Notes: a model not told the origin generated them from the sequence alone. A stretch of DNA of 64,000 nt from Phytohabitans rumicis (GCF_011764445.1 NZ_BLPG01000002.1:62001-126000); one strand, 5' to 3'. Shown: positions 41,340-49,238, counted from the first letter of the stretch. Translations and numbers: made by a program.

Positions 41340-41710
41340 GCGTCGGGTTGACGGTCACGCACCGGCGGTATGTGCCGTACGCGCACGCGCACTACGCCGG
41401 CGACCTGGTCGACGGGGCGTACGCGCTGGGCCTGTTCGGGGACGTGGCGACAGAGGTGTGCATCCGCGTCGACGGCGACGAGGGCCTGTTCGCGTCGTAC
41501 TCGGACGTGCAGTTCCGGGCCCCGATCCGGGCCGGCGACGTGGTCGAGGCCACCGCGACGCTCACCCGGATGGGCACCCGCAGCCGGACCGTCGAGTTCA
41601 CCTGCGCGGTGGTGTGCCGGGGCACCGAGGGCTCGAAGGCGCAGGTCCTGGACCCGCCGATCGTGGCGGTGACGGCGGTCGGGACTGTCGTGGTCCCGCT
41701 CGCGGTATGA
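41336..41710 (+). CDS. kal: 3-aminobutyryl-CoA ammonia-lyase
   Basis: Removes ammonia from 3-aminobutyryl-CoA to give crotonyl-CoA, a late step of lysine fermentation. A 124-residue hot-dog-fold protein. YVPYAHAHYAGDLVDGAYALGLFGDVATEVCIRVDGDEGLF is split in the typical way: the catalytic-side Asp-Gly-Asp-Glu-Gly segment and AHYAGxLVxGA are family landmarks, followed by YSDVQFRAPIRAGDVVEATA. The ATG at 41336 overlaps the kamE stop, and its own stop overlaps the reactivase start. Confidence 0.92.
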   Translation: MSVGLTVTHRRYVPYAHAHYAGDLVDGAYALGLFGDVATEVCIRVDGDEGLFASYSDVQFRAPIRAGDVVEATATLTRMGTRSRTVEFTCAVVCRGTEGSKAQVLDPPIVAVTAVGTVVVPLAV

Positions 41711-42990
41711 GCCGTCTGGCCCTCTGCGCGGACGTCGGCTCGACGTACACGAAGGTCGCGGTGGTGGACCTCGACGGCGGCGGACTGGTCGCGACGGCCG
41801 CGCGCCCCACCACCGCGGACACCGACCCGCGGCACGGGCTGGACGCGGCGGTCGCGGCCGTCGACGGGCAGAGCCTTCCCTGGTACGTCTGTTCGTCCGC
41901 CGGCGGCGGGCTGCGGCTGGCGGTCATCGGGTACGAGCGGCTGGTCACCGCGGAGGCCGGGCACCGGGTCGGGTTGTCGGCGGGGGCGCGGGTGGTGCAC
42001 GTGACGGACGGGCCGCTGGACGGGGCCGGCGTGCGGGCGCTGCGGGCCGCCCGCCCGGACGTGCTGCTGCTGGTCGGCGGCACCGACGGCGGCGACGCCC
42101 AGGTGCTGGTGCACAACGCGCGCAGGCTGGCGTCGTCGCGGTGGCGGGTGCCGGTGGTGGTGGCCGGCAACGCGGACGCCCGGGACGAGGTCGCCGCCGC
42201 CCTGCCCGCGGCGGGCATCGTGGACAACGTGCTGCCCCGCATCGGGGTGCTGAATCCGGGGCCGGCGCGGGCCGCGATCCGGGACGTGTTCCTGCGGCAC
42301 GTGATCGGCGGCCGGTGGGGGCGCGGGTTCGGCGCCTTGGTGCGGGCGGCCACCCCGGACGCGGTGCTGAGCGCGGTCGAGCTGTACGCCGACCACACCG
42401 GCGGCGGGCTGGTCGTGGTGGACGTGGGCGGCGCCACCACCGACGTGTACTCGGCGCTGCCGTCCGAGGTTGTGCCCCCAGCGGAGGCGGCGGGCACGCT
42501 GGCCCGGGCCCGCACCGTCGAGGGCGACCTGGGGGTGCGGTGGAACGCGCCGGGCGTGGTCGCGGCCGCGGCGGCGGAGAAGCTGCCGCACGACGGGCTC
42601 GACGAGCCGGCCCGGGCGCGGGCCGCCGACCCTGCCCTGATCACCGACAACGACGCCGGGGACCCGGTCGACCTGCGGCTGGCCACGCTCGCCGCGACGG
42701 TGGCGCTGCGCCGGCACGCCCGCGGCGAGCCGGGCGGGCGGGGCCGGCGGGACCTGAGCGACGTACGGCTGGTCGTCGGGTCGGGTGGCGCGCTGCGGCA
42801 CGCGCCGGGGCGGGACGCGGTCGGCGTACTGGACGCGGTGTTGGCCGACCACGGTGGCGGGTGGCCGGTGCCGCGGGCCGCGACCGCGGTGGTCGACCGG
42901 CAGTACGTGCTGGCCGCCGCCGGGCTGCTGGCCGCGGAGCACCCGCAAGCCGCGCTGGCCCTGCTGCGCGCCCACCTGCGTTCGCCGTGA
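41707..42990 (+). CDS. MutL-type (GlmL-like) reactivating ATPase for the B12 aminomutase
   Basis: A 427-residue actin-like ATPase of the glutamate-mutase MutL family. Phosphate loops are ALCADVGSTYTKVAVVD at the N-terminus and LVVVDVGGATTDVYSA in the middle; LLLVGGTDGGDAQVLVHNAR and AGNADARDEV are family landmarks; VVGSGGALRHAPG is near the end. MutL-type proteins accompany B12 mutases and are thought to replace damaged cofactor. Its ATGA coupling to kal and its place after kamDE suggest it reactivates lysine 5,6-aminomutase. It is the last gene of the operon. Confidence 0.88.
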   Translation: MSRLALCADVGSTYTKVAVVDLDGGGLVATAARPTTADTDPRHGLDAAVAAVDGQSLPWYVCSSAGGGLRLAVIGYERLVTAEAGHRVGLSAGARVVHVTDGPLDGAGVRALRAARPDVLLLVGGTDGGDAQVLVHNARRLASSRWRVPVVVAGNADARDEVAAALPAAGIVDNVLPRIGVLNPGPARAAIRDVFLRHVIGGRWGRGFGALVRAATPDAVLSAVELYADHTGGGLVVVDVGGATTDVYSALPSEVVPPAEAAGTLARARTVEGDLGVRWNAPGVVAAAAAEKLPHDGLDEPARARAADPALITDNDAGDPVDLRLATLAATVALRRHARGEPGGRGRRDLSDVRLVVGSGGALRHAPGRDAVGVLDAVLADHGGGWPVPRAATAVVDRQYVLAAAGLLAAEHPQAALALLRAHLRSP

Positions 42991-43015
42991 CGCGGCCATC
43001 GCCCTCGACTTTGGC

Positions 43016-43063
43016 GACTGTGTCGAGAAGTTGCCCTCCCAGGGGCAACTGTTCGCCACAGTC
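43016..43063. repeat. Nested hairpin after the reactivase gene
   Basis: An outer pair GACTGTG/CACAGTC (43016-43022, 43057-43063) encloses an inner pair AGTTGCC/GGCAACT (43029-43035, 43044-43050). It begins 25 bases after the stop codon and may end the lysine-operon mRNA. Confidence 0.65.
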
Positions 43064-43138
43064 ACGGCGTACGTCGACCCCGCCGTAGAAAATGTCGGAT
43101 ACATCCGGGTGCGGGCCCGGCCCACCCCCGCCTTGGCT

Positions 43139-43208
43139 CCTGCGGTGATCATGAAGTTGACGCCCGGGGGAGCCCTTTCCCTGCCGCTAACTTCATGATC
43201 ACCGCAGG
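43139..43208. repeat. Inverted repeat with perfect 20-bp arms
   Basis: CCTGCGGTGATCATGAAGTT (43139-43158) is perfectly complementary to 43189-43208 across a 30-base spacer. It has the same general form (GATC-containing perfect arms) as the other palindromic elements here but is a different sequence. Confidence 0.8.
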
Positions 43209-43290
43209 CTGGCGTGAGCAGCAGAAGCGGGGCCGGTAAGCGGTCAGGAGGTGTCCACAAAACACGCCGGGGTGCGACACGCCAGGGTGG

Positions 43291-43321
43291 TTGACAGCGC
43301 ACCCGGTACGGCACGTAGGGT
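43291..43321 (+). promoter_or_regulatory. Promoter of the candidate ncRNA
   Basis: TTGACA (43291-43296) and TAGGGT (43316-43321) are separated by 19 bases. The perfect -35 box is the best vegetative-sigma -35 match I noticed in the window; the long spacer is the weak point. Confidence 0.55.
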
Positions 43322-43327
43322 CTTTAG

Positions 43328-43623
43328 GTCCTACACGGGAGACGTGGCTGTTGTTCGCTTCGTCCCTCTGTCCGCTGGCCGAGCGACACCTTCGATGCCG
43401 ACACCAGGTCCAGTGGGCGGGGGTCGGCGGGGCGGCGCGGACCGGTCGACGTCTCAACAACCGGTGTACGGGCAGGGGGTGACCGCGGCCAGTAGACAAC
43501 GGCGGCGACGGGGGCAGCCAGGTCTCGTCTCGTCGGTCCGAAGGTCGTGGGGATCAACTGCCGCACCGGCCCCGGGAGGGCCTGGGAGCATCGGGGCGTC
43601 GTTTCGGCGGCGCCCCGATTTTC
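43328..43623 (+). ncRNA. Candidate structured ncRNA of about 295 bases
   Basis: A promoter at 43291-43321 and a strong intrinsic terminator at 43590-43623 bound a transcript with no convincing reading frame. Bases near its 5' end (GTGGCTGTTG, 43344-43353) can pair with bases near its 3' end (CAACTGCCGCAC, 43555-43566), giving a long closed rod, the general shape of 6S/Ms1-type RNAs. The terminator stops the transcript 34 bases before the leaderless start of lnt. Alternatively it is an lnt leader with an attenuator, but lnt has its own -10 box. I could not match it to a named RNA. Confidence 0.45.
43590..43623 (+). terminator. Intrinsic terminator with U-tract
   Basis: ATCGGGGCG (43590-43598) pairs with CGCCCCGAT (43611-43619), extended by inner G-C pairs, and is followed by TTTTC. 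It is the most canonical terminator in the window and lies upstream of lnt, not after a coding gene. Confidence 0.8.
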
Positions 43624-43657
43624 CGTTCTGTGATCGGCTGGCGGTACCCTTCGGCAG

Positions 43658-45262
43658 GTGACGATGGTGGAGCCCGCCGAGACCCCGGTCAACGAGGCCG
43701 AATCCGAACGGCGGGATGCCCCGCAGGCGCTGCCGCTGGCCGCCGCCGCGCCCGCCGCCATCGCGGCCGGGGTGGCGCTGCTGCTGTCGTTCCCGCCGTA
43801 CGGGCTGTGGTGGCTGGCCCCGATCGGGGTGGCGTTGCTGGCCGCGTCCGTGCACCGGCGCCGGCTGCGGGCCGGTCTCGGGTTGGGGGCGCTGGCCGGG
43901 GCGGCCCTGTTCCTGCCGCTGTTGAGCTGGACCAATCTGCACACCGGGCTGGTGCCCTGGCTGCTGCTGTCCGGGCTGCAGGCCGGCTATCTGGCGTTGC
44001 TGGGCGGGGCGAGCGCGTACGTGAGCCCGCTGGTGGACCGGTTCCGCTGGGCGTGGCCGGCGGCGACCGCGCTGCTGTGGGTCGGGCAGGAGGCGCTGCG
44101 CGACCGCACGCCGTACGGCGGGTTCCCGTGGGGGCGCCTCGCGTTCAGCCAGGACGACTCGCCGCTGCTGAAGCTGGCCGCGCTGGGTGGGGCGCCGCTG
44201 GTGACGTTCGCGGTGGCGCTGGCAGGTGGTCTGCTGGTGACCGCGGTGTGGCGGCCGTGGAGCCTGTGGCCGGCGCGGCTGGCCCGCGGGCGGCTGGTGC
44301 TGTCCGCGGTCGGGCTCACCGCCGCCGCGGTCGCCGTCGTGGCGTCCGGGCTGCTGGTGCCGACCGCCGAGCCGTCGGGTGCGCCGGTCACGGTGGCGAT
44401 CGTGCAGGGCAACGTGCCACGGATGGGCCTGGACTTCAACGCCCAGCGCCGCGCCGTGCTGGACAACCACGTGAACGCGACGATCGCGCTCGCCGGCCGG
44501 GTCGCCGCCGGCCAGGCGGCCCGCCCCGACCTGGTGGTGTGGCCGGAGAACGCCAGCGACGTCGACCCGCTGCGCGACCCGCTGGCCGGCGAGCGCATCT
44601 CGGAGGCGGCCGCCGCCATCGGGGCGCCGATCCTGGTCGGCGGCATCCTGCGCGGCCCCGCCGAGGGCGAGGTCCGCAACGTGGGTCTGCTGTGGCGGCC
44701 GGGCGCCGGCCCCGACCTGGACCAGACGTACGTCAAGCGGCATCCGGTGCCGTTCGCCGAGTACATGCCGCTGCGGTCGATCGCGCGGATGGTGAGCAAG
44801 GAGGTCGACCGGGTCGCCGACATGGTCGCCGGTACCCGGGCCGGCGTCATCGACACCGGCCCGGTGGTGGTCGGCGACGTGATCTGCTTCGAGGTGGCGT
44901 ACGACGGGATCGTGCGGGACACCGTCACCGGCGGCGCCGGGCTGCTGGTCGTGCAGACCAACAACGCCACCTTCGACGTCGCCGAGGCCCGCCAGCAGAT
45001 GGCGATGGTGCGGCTGCGCGCGGTCGAGCACGGCCGGCAGGCGCTGATGTCGTCCACGGTGGGCGTGTCCGGGTTCGTCACCACCGACGGGCGGGTGCAC
45101 GAGCAGACCGACTTCAACACCCAGGAGGTCGTGGTCAAGCAGCTGCGGCCGGGCACCGAGCGTACGCTGGCCACCCGGCTCGGCCTGTGGCCCGAGATGG
45201 TGCTCGTCGCGCTGACGCTGGTGCTGCTCGCCGGCGCGGTCGTGGTGCGCCGTCGTGGATGA
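43658..45262 (+). CDS. lnt: Apolipoprotein N-acyltransferase
   Basis: Adds the third acyl chain to membrane lipoproteins. 534 residues: an N-terminal bundle of about six to seven helices (from ALLLSFPPYGLWWLAPIGVALLA onward), an extracytoplasmic carbon-nitrogen hydrolase domain and a final helix (MVLVALTLVLLAGAVVV). The catalytic Glu is in LVVWPENAS (near 297), Lys in YVKRHPVPFAEY (near 359) and Cys in DVICFEVAYD (near 411). GTG 43658 is chosen because TACCCT sits seven bases upstream, suggesting a leaderless mRNA; ATG 43664 is the alternative. It overlaps the acetyltransferase gene by eight bases. Confidence 0.94.
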   Translation: MTMVEPAETPVNEAESERRDAPQALPLAAAAPAAIAAGVALLLSFPPYGLWWLAPIGVALLAASVHRRRLRAGLGLGALAGAALFLPLLSWTNLHTGLVPWLLLSGLQAGYLALLGGASAYVSPLVDRFRWAWPAATALLWVGQEALRDRTPYGGFPWGRLAFSQDDSPLLKLAALGGAPLVTFAVALAGGLLVTAVWRPWSLWPARLARGRLVLSAVGLTAAAVAVVASGLLVPTAEPSGAPVTVAIVQGNVPRMGLDFNAQRRAVLDNHVNATIALAGRVAAGQAARPDLVVWPENASDVDPLRDPLAGERISEAAAAIGAPILVGGILRGPAEGEVRNVGLLWRPGAGPDLDQTYVKRHPVPFAEYMPLRSIARMVSKEVDRVADMVAGTRAGVIDTGPVVVGDVICFEVAYDGIVRDTVTGGAGLLVVQTNNATFDVAEARQQMAMVRLRAVEHGRQALMSSTVGVSGFVTTDGRVHEQTDFNTQEVVVKQLRPGTERTLATRLGLWPEMVLVALTLVLLAGAVVVRRRG

Positions 45263-46022
45263 CTCCCTTGTGGATGCCTACCTGGCCCGGATCGGCGCCC
45301 AGCGGCCGGACCGCCCCGACGAGGAGGCGCTGCGCCGGCTGCACCGCGCCCACCTGGGCGCGGTGCCGTTCGAGAATCTGAGCATCCACCTGGGCGAGCC
45401 CATCACGCTGGACGAGACGGCGGTGCTGGACAAGGTGGTCGGGCGGCGCCGCGGCGGGTTCTGCTACGAGCTCAACGGGGCGTTCGCGGCGCTGCTGTCC
45501 GCGCTCGGCTACCGGGTCACGATGCACTCCGCCCGGGTGTACGGCGACGGCCGGTACGGGCCGCCGTTCGACCACCTGCTGCTGCGCGTCGAGCTGGACG
45601 AGCGCTGGCTGGCCGACGTCGGGTTCGGCCGGTTCAGCCATGCCCCGCTGCGCTGGGACGACCGGGCGCCGCAGGCCGACCCGGGCGGCATGTTCCTGCT
45701 GACCGGGGACGGCGATCTCGACGTCTTCCTGGACGGCGAGCCGCAGTACCGGGTGGACCCGCGCCCGTACGAGTTGGCCGACTTCGTGCCCACCTGCTGG
45801 TGGCAGCAGACCTCGCCGCTGTCCCACTTCACCGGCATGCTGACCTGCTCGCGGCTGACCGGCGACGGTGGCCGCGTCACGCTCAGCGGCACCCGCCTCA
45901 TCCGCACCGACGGCACCGCCCGCACGGAGGAGGACCTGGGCGAGGACGCGGCGGTGCTGGCGGCGTACCGGGAGCACTTCGGCGTCATCTTGGACCGGGT
46001 GCCGCGCGTGGCATCCTTGTGA
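45255..46022 (+). CDS. nat: Arylamine N-acetyltransferase
   Basis: Transfers acetyl groups from acetyl-CoA to aromatic amines or hydrazines, or closes amide bonds in secondary metabolism. 255 residues with the Cys-His-Asp triad: Cys70 in VGRRRGGFCYELNGAF, His107 in GPPFDHLLLRV and Asp121 in WLADVGFGRF. The N-terminal AVPFENLSIHLGE is the usual family start. Length fits (250-280). The GTG at 45255 lies within the end of lnt, so translation is coupled, though a functional link is not obvious. Confidence 0.94.
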   Translation: MDDSLVDAYLARIGAQRPDRPDEEALRRLHRAHLGAVPFENLSIHLGEPITLDETAVLDKVVGRRRGGFCYELNGAFAALLSALGYRVTMHSARVYGDGRYGPPFDHLLLRVELDERWLADVGFGRFSHAPLRWDDRAPQADPGGMFLLTGDGDLDVFLDGEPQYRVDPRPYELADFVPTCWWQQTSPLSHFTGMLTCSRLTGDGGRVTLSGTRLIRTDGTARTEEDLGEDAAVLAAYREHFGVILDRVPRVASL

Positions 46023-46023
46023 G

Positions 46024-46485
46024 ATGGGACGGGCACTCGCGCTCGGGGCGCCACTGGCCGCGGTCCTGGAGATCGCCGTCTTCGTGCTGCTGGGCGAATG
46101 GATCGGTTACGGGTGGGCGGTGCTGGCTGTGCTGGCGCTCTCGTTCGTGGGGATGATGCTGCTGCGGCGGGAGGGCATGCGCGCGTGGCGTGGGTTCGTC
46201 GCGTCCGCCAACGCCGGCCAGCCGCCCGGTGAGCGGGTCACCGACAGCGTCGTCGGCCTGGGCGCGGGGCTGCTGCTGACGGTTCCGGGGTTCCTCAGCG
46301 GGGCCGCCGGGCTGATCCTGCTGCTGCCGCCGGCGCGCAAGGTGGCCCGCGGCGGCGTGCAGCGGTGGGCGGAGCGGCGGGTGTCCGCCGCGGTCGCCGG
46401 GGACTTCTTCGGGCCGCGCAAGGTCAAGGTGCACCGCGGCACCCCCGAGTCCGACGGCGCCATCGAGGGCGAGATCGTCCCCTAG
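46024..46485 (+). CDS. fxsA: FxsA-family membrane protein
   Basis: A 153-residue cytoplasmic-membrane protein with the FxsA pattern: AAVLEIAVFVLLGEWIGYGWAVLA (first helices), LRREGMRAWRGFVASANAGQPP and a second hydrophobic pair VGLGAGLLLTVPGFLSGAAGLILLL with the conserved Pro-Gly-Phe. E. coli FxsA antagonises phage-T7 exclusion by the F plasmid; its cellular role is unknown. ATG 46024 follows the acetyltransferase stop by one base. A strong terminator follows. Confidence 0.9.
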   Translation: MGRALALGAPLAAVLEIAVFVLLGEWIGYGWAVLAVLALSFVGMMLLRREGMRAWRGFVASANAGQPPGERVTDSVVGLGAGLLLTVPGFLSGAAGLILLLPPARKVARGGVQRWAERRVSAAVAGDFFGPRKVKVHRGTPESDGAIEGEIVP

Positions 46486-46494
46486 TGCGCACGG

Positions 46495-46527
46495 CAACGG
46501 GCCCCCGCTTGCGGCGGGGGCCCGTTG
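46495..46527. terminator. Bidirectional terminator between fxsA and rbpA
   Basis: CAACGGGCCCCCGC pairs with GCGGGGGCCCGTTG (14 bp) around TTGCG. It lies 10 bases after the fxsA stop and just before the end of the convergent rbpA gene. Confidence 0.85.
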
Positions 46528-46538
46528 GTGCGTACGCG

Positions 46539-46883
46539 TCAGGCGGACCGGCCGCGGCGGGCGCGGACCTCCTCCAGGCGCTCGGCCAGGATGTCCTCGA
46601 GCTCGGCGATCGACCGGCGCTCCAGGAGCATGTCCCAGTGCGTGCGCGGGGGCTTGGCCTTCTTCTGCTCCGGCTCGCTGCCATCCACCAAGCGGGCGAC
46701 GCTGCCGTCGAACTTGCACTCCCAGGTCATTGGGACCTCGGCGTCAACGGCGAAGGGCACCTCGAACTGGTGACCCTTGGCGCAGAGGTACTCGCGGGTC
46801 TGTCGCGGGGCCAGCTCCGTGTTGCGGTCGGACTCGTAGCTGACTGCTCCCAGACGGCTCCCGCGCAGCATGCGCTCGCCCAT
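46539..46883 (-). CDS. rbpA: RNA-polymerase-binding protein RbpA
   Basis: Actinobacterial transcription factor that binds RNA polymerase and the principal sigma factor and stabilises open complexes. 114 residues. The N-terminal tail MGERMLRGSRLGAVSYESD is the core-binding segment. The central barrel has a Cys pair in YLCAKGH and MTWECKFDG, and the C-terminal sigma-interaction helix is THWDMLLERRSIAELEDILAERLEEVR. A GGGAAT-N18-CGTT motif at 46927-46954 on the minus strand looks like a SigR promoter, consistent with thiol-stress control known in Streptomyces. GAGGGG precedes ATG 46883. Confidence 0.97.
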   Translation of the reverse strand: MGERMLRGSRLGAVSYESDRNTELAPRQTREYLCAKGHQFEVPFAVDAEVPMTWECKFDGSVARLVDGSEPEQKKAKPPRTHWDMLLERRSIAELEDILAERLEEVRARRGRSA

Positions 46884-46926
46884 GATCGGCTTTCCCCTCG
46901 GTCGTGGTGCTGGTCTTCACTCTTGT

Positions 46927-46954
46927 AACGACGGGGGTCGGTCGGACGATTCCC
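46927..46954 (-). promoter_or_regulatory. SigR-like promoter of rbpA
   Basis: Read on the minus strand, GGGAAT (46954-46949) is followed after exactly 18 bases by CGTT (46930-46927). This matches the consensus of the thiol-oxidative-stress sigma factor SigR. The transcript would begin about 37 bases before the rbpA ATG. Confidence 0.75.
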
Positions 46955-47053
46955 GACCGGCCCCCAGGTGTTTCGGCACGGTGAACGCTATCGAGCGTAG
47001 CGGGCGGATCGATCTCACGAGTGACGTCACGACGACGGTCACACGCGTACGAC

Positions 47054-48142
47054 TTATTGCTCCTCGTTTGTCCGTTCTGACGTGGCGGGCTGGGAGTGCG
47101 CTGGACGCAGGTTGGCCAGCGCCACGGCCAGGTCACTGACCTGGCCGGACAGCTGCCCGACCCGGGCCACCGCCGCGTCCCGGTCGGCCAGGGCGGCGTC
47201 CCGGTCGGCGTGCGCGGTGGACAACCGTACCCCGAGCTCGCCGAGCCGGCCATCGGCGGACGCCGCTGCCTCCCGCGCGGCCCGCAGCTCCTGGGTCAGC
47301 CGGTCCCGGTCGGCGTCGGCGACCGCCGCCCGGGCGGCGGCCTCCTGTGCCGCGGTCCGGGCGGTCTCGGCGGCCGTGCGGGCCTCGCGGGCGTCGCCGG
47401 CCGCCGCCTGCGCCTCGTCCCGGAAGCGGTCCGCCTGGGTCAGGGCCTGCGCCGCCGACTCCGCGGCCCGCCGCGCGTCGGCGGCGGCCTCGTCCCGGTC
47501 CCGGGTGGCCTCGGCGAGGGCCCGCCGGTCCGCGTCCCGCTCCTGGCGCAGCGTCCGCGCCTCGCTACGGGCCGCGTCCCGGTCGCGTTCGGCCTGCGAG
47601 CGCAGCGCGTCGGCGGCGCTGGCCGCCCGCTGGGCCTCGTCCCGCGCGGCGTCGGCCGCCGCCGCCAGCTCGGCCGCCGTCGTGGCGGCGTCCGCGGCGC
47701 GCGCGGCCTCGGCGAGGGCACGCTCCTTGTCGTGTACGGCGGCCGCCCGCTCCTGCTGCGCCCGGTTCCCCGCGTCGGCGGCGGTGTCGGCGTCGCGGCG
47801 GGCCTCGTCGCGTTCGGCCTGGGCGGCGGCGATCTGGGCGGCCGCCTCGGCGCGTACCTCGGCGACCTGCCGGTCGACGCCGGCCGGCGACAGCTCGGCG
47901 TGCAGCGCCTCGGTGAGCGTGTCGACGGCCTGGTCGAGCCGGTCCACGACCTCCCACGCGCGGGCCACCTGCCCGGCCAGGCCCGGGGCGTTGCGGTGCC
48001 GCATCCGTACGTTGCGGGACGCTTTTTGGCACTCGCCGTCGTTGTCCCGGCAATAGCGGAACGGGCGCCCGGCGGCGGCCCGCTGCTGGACCGGCCGGCC
48101 GCAGTGCGCGCAGGGGCGGGTCTGCTCCTCGGTGGTCTCCAT
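47054..48142 (-). CDS. Zinc-ribbon plus long coiled-coil protein of unknown function
   Basis: A 362-residue protein. The N-terminus RPCAHCGRPVQQR and YCRDNDGECQKASRNVR form a Cys-x2-Cys with a later Cys pair, a likely zinc ribbon with a basic patch. From about residue 60 to 350 the chain is an Ala/Arg/Glu/Asp-rich coiled coil (heptad repeats around DRDAALADRDAAVARVGQL), probably one long helix that dimerises. A DNA- or RNA-binding ribbon on a coiled-coil stalk resembles KfrA-like or SMC-fragment architectures, but no family is identified. The gene is about 42 bases downstream of the LuxR gene at 48186 in the opposite sense of reading order on the same strand. Confidence 0.75.
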   Translation of the reverse strand: METTEEQTRPCAHCGRPVQQRAAAGRPFRYCRDNDGECQKASRNVRMRHRNAPGLAGQVARAWEVVDRLDQAVDTLTEALHAELSPAGVDRQVAEVRAEAAAQIAAAQAERDEARRDADTAADAGNRAQQERAAAVHDKERALAEAARAADAATTAAELAAAADAARDEAQRAASAADALRSQAERDRDAARSEARTLRQERDADRRALAEATRDRDEAAADARRAAESAAQALTQADRFRDEAQAAAGDAREARTAAETARTAAQEAAARAAVADADRDRLTQELRAAREAAASADGRLGELGVRLSTAHADRDAALADRDAAVARVGQLSGQVSDLAVALANLRPAHSQPATSERTNEEQ

Positions 48143-48185
48143 CGGGCCCGAAGTTTAGCGCCGAGCCGGGCCGGGGCCGCGCATT

Positions 48186-49187
48186 TCAGGCGAGTCCCCG
48201 CGGCACGTACAGGCCCTGGCGTTGGGCGCGGACCGCGGCGAGGGTGCGGGACTGGGCGCCGAGCTTGGCCAGCACGTGCTCCAGGTGCGCGGCCACGGTC
48301 CGGTCGGCGATGCCCAGGCCGGCGGCGATGCGCCTGTTCGCCCAGCCCTCCACGAGCAGCCCGAGGATCTCCAACTCGCGGCGGGTCAGCCCGGACAGGT
48401 CGCCGGGCGGGCCCACCACCACGGCCGCGGTCACGGCGGTGGGCGGCCATGCCGGGCCGGCCAGGGCGGTGACCCGCAGGTGGTCGGCCGGGCCCGACGG
48501 GCACAGGAACGTGGCGTACTGCAGTGCGCCGGCCAGCTGCGCCGCCGCGACCGCCAGCACGGTGGAGCCGGCGGCCAGCAGCGGGTGGTCGGGCAGGCCG
48601 GGCAGCGGCTGCGCGGCGCCGGCGCGGGTGAGCACCACCCCGGCCGTGGCGCCGTGCACGAGCCGGGCCGCCGACGCGATCGGCCGCAGCGGGTCGACCG
48701 CGTCGGCGATGGCCGGGGCGAGCAGGCCCACCGCGTCGCGCACCGCCTCGGTGAAGCCGCCCGCGGTGTCCGTGCTCAGCCCGAACACCCCCAGGTAGCG
48801 GCCGTCCCGGCTGAACAGGCCCACGCCGAGGCCGTCCCGGAACCCGGCCGGCCGCATGTACGCCTCCCAGGTGCCCGACTCCGCCGGCCGGTACGGCAGG
48901 TCGGCGATCCGCATCGCCAACCGTGGCCACCGGCTCAGGCCCACGTGCTCGACCTCGGCCGCCACCGCCGGGCCGGCCAGCCGCTCCCGCACCGGGCCGT
49001 CGTACCCCTGCGAGGCGAGCAGGATGTGGCCGCCGCGCTGCGGGTCCAGCAGCCCCACCCAGCCACCCTCGAACGGCACCACCCGGCGCAGCCGTTCCAG
49101 CGCGGCTCGGGCCCGTTCGCCGACATCGCCTGTCCCGGACGCGATCCAGCCGAGTTCGGCGGTGACCGGTAGTCCACTGGGGAGCAT
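48186..49187 (-). CDS. GAF-like and LuxR-type transcriptional regulator
   Basis: About 333 residues. The N-terminal two thirds (ERARAALERLRRVVPFEGGWVGLLD to about residue 170) look like a GAF sensor domain, followed by a second short alpha-beta segment. The C-terminus is a LuxR HTH: LTRRELEILGLLVEGWANRR, AAGLGIADRTVAAHLEHVLAKLGA. No receiver domain is present, so control is probably by ligand binding. ATG 49187 is the likely start (MLPSGLPVTAE); GTG 49193 is possible. The small gene at 49239 is divergent. Confidence 0.85.
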   Translation of the reverse strand: MLPSGLPVTAELGWIASGTGDVGERARAALERLRRVVPFEGGWVGLLDPQRGGHILLASQGYDGPVRERLAGPAVAAEVEHVGLSRWPRLAMRIADLPYRPAESGTWEAYMRPAGFRDGLGVGLFSRDGRYLGVFGLSTDTAGGFTEAVRDAVGLLAPAIADAVDPLRPIASAARLVHGATAGVVLTRAGAAQPLPGLPDHPLLAAGSTVLAVAAAQLAGALQYATFLCPSGPADHLRVTALAGPAWPPTAVTAAVVVGPPGDLSGLTRRELEILGLLVEGWANRRIAAGLGIADRTVAAHLEHVLAKLGAQSRTLAAVRAQRQGLYVPRGLA

Positions 49188-49238
49188 GGGCACATCGGCA
49201 ATCCTGCCGATCGACGCGCCCGGCCACCACCCGGTGGA

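Larger units (their letters stand above)
42991..43657. other. Intergenic region with two hairpin elements and a candidate ncRNA
   Basis: About 670 bases between the lysine operon and lnt. It holds a nested hairpin (43016-43063), a 20-bp-arm inverted repeat (43139-43208), a promoter (43291-43321), a probable non-coding transcript and its terminator (to 43623), then the leaderless lnt promoter (TACCCT at 43645). A frame is open here but shows no family features. Confidence 0.7.

Noticed and set aside
43251-43661. A plus-strand frame of about 136 codons before lnt.
   Set aside because: It contains the promoter and terminator of the candidate ncRNA and has no recognisable protein features.
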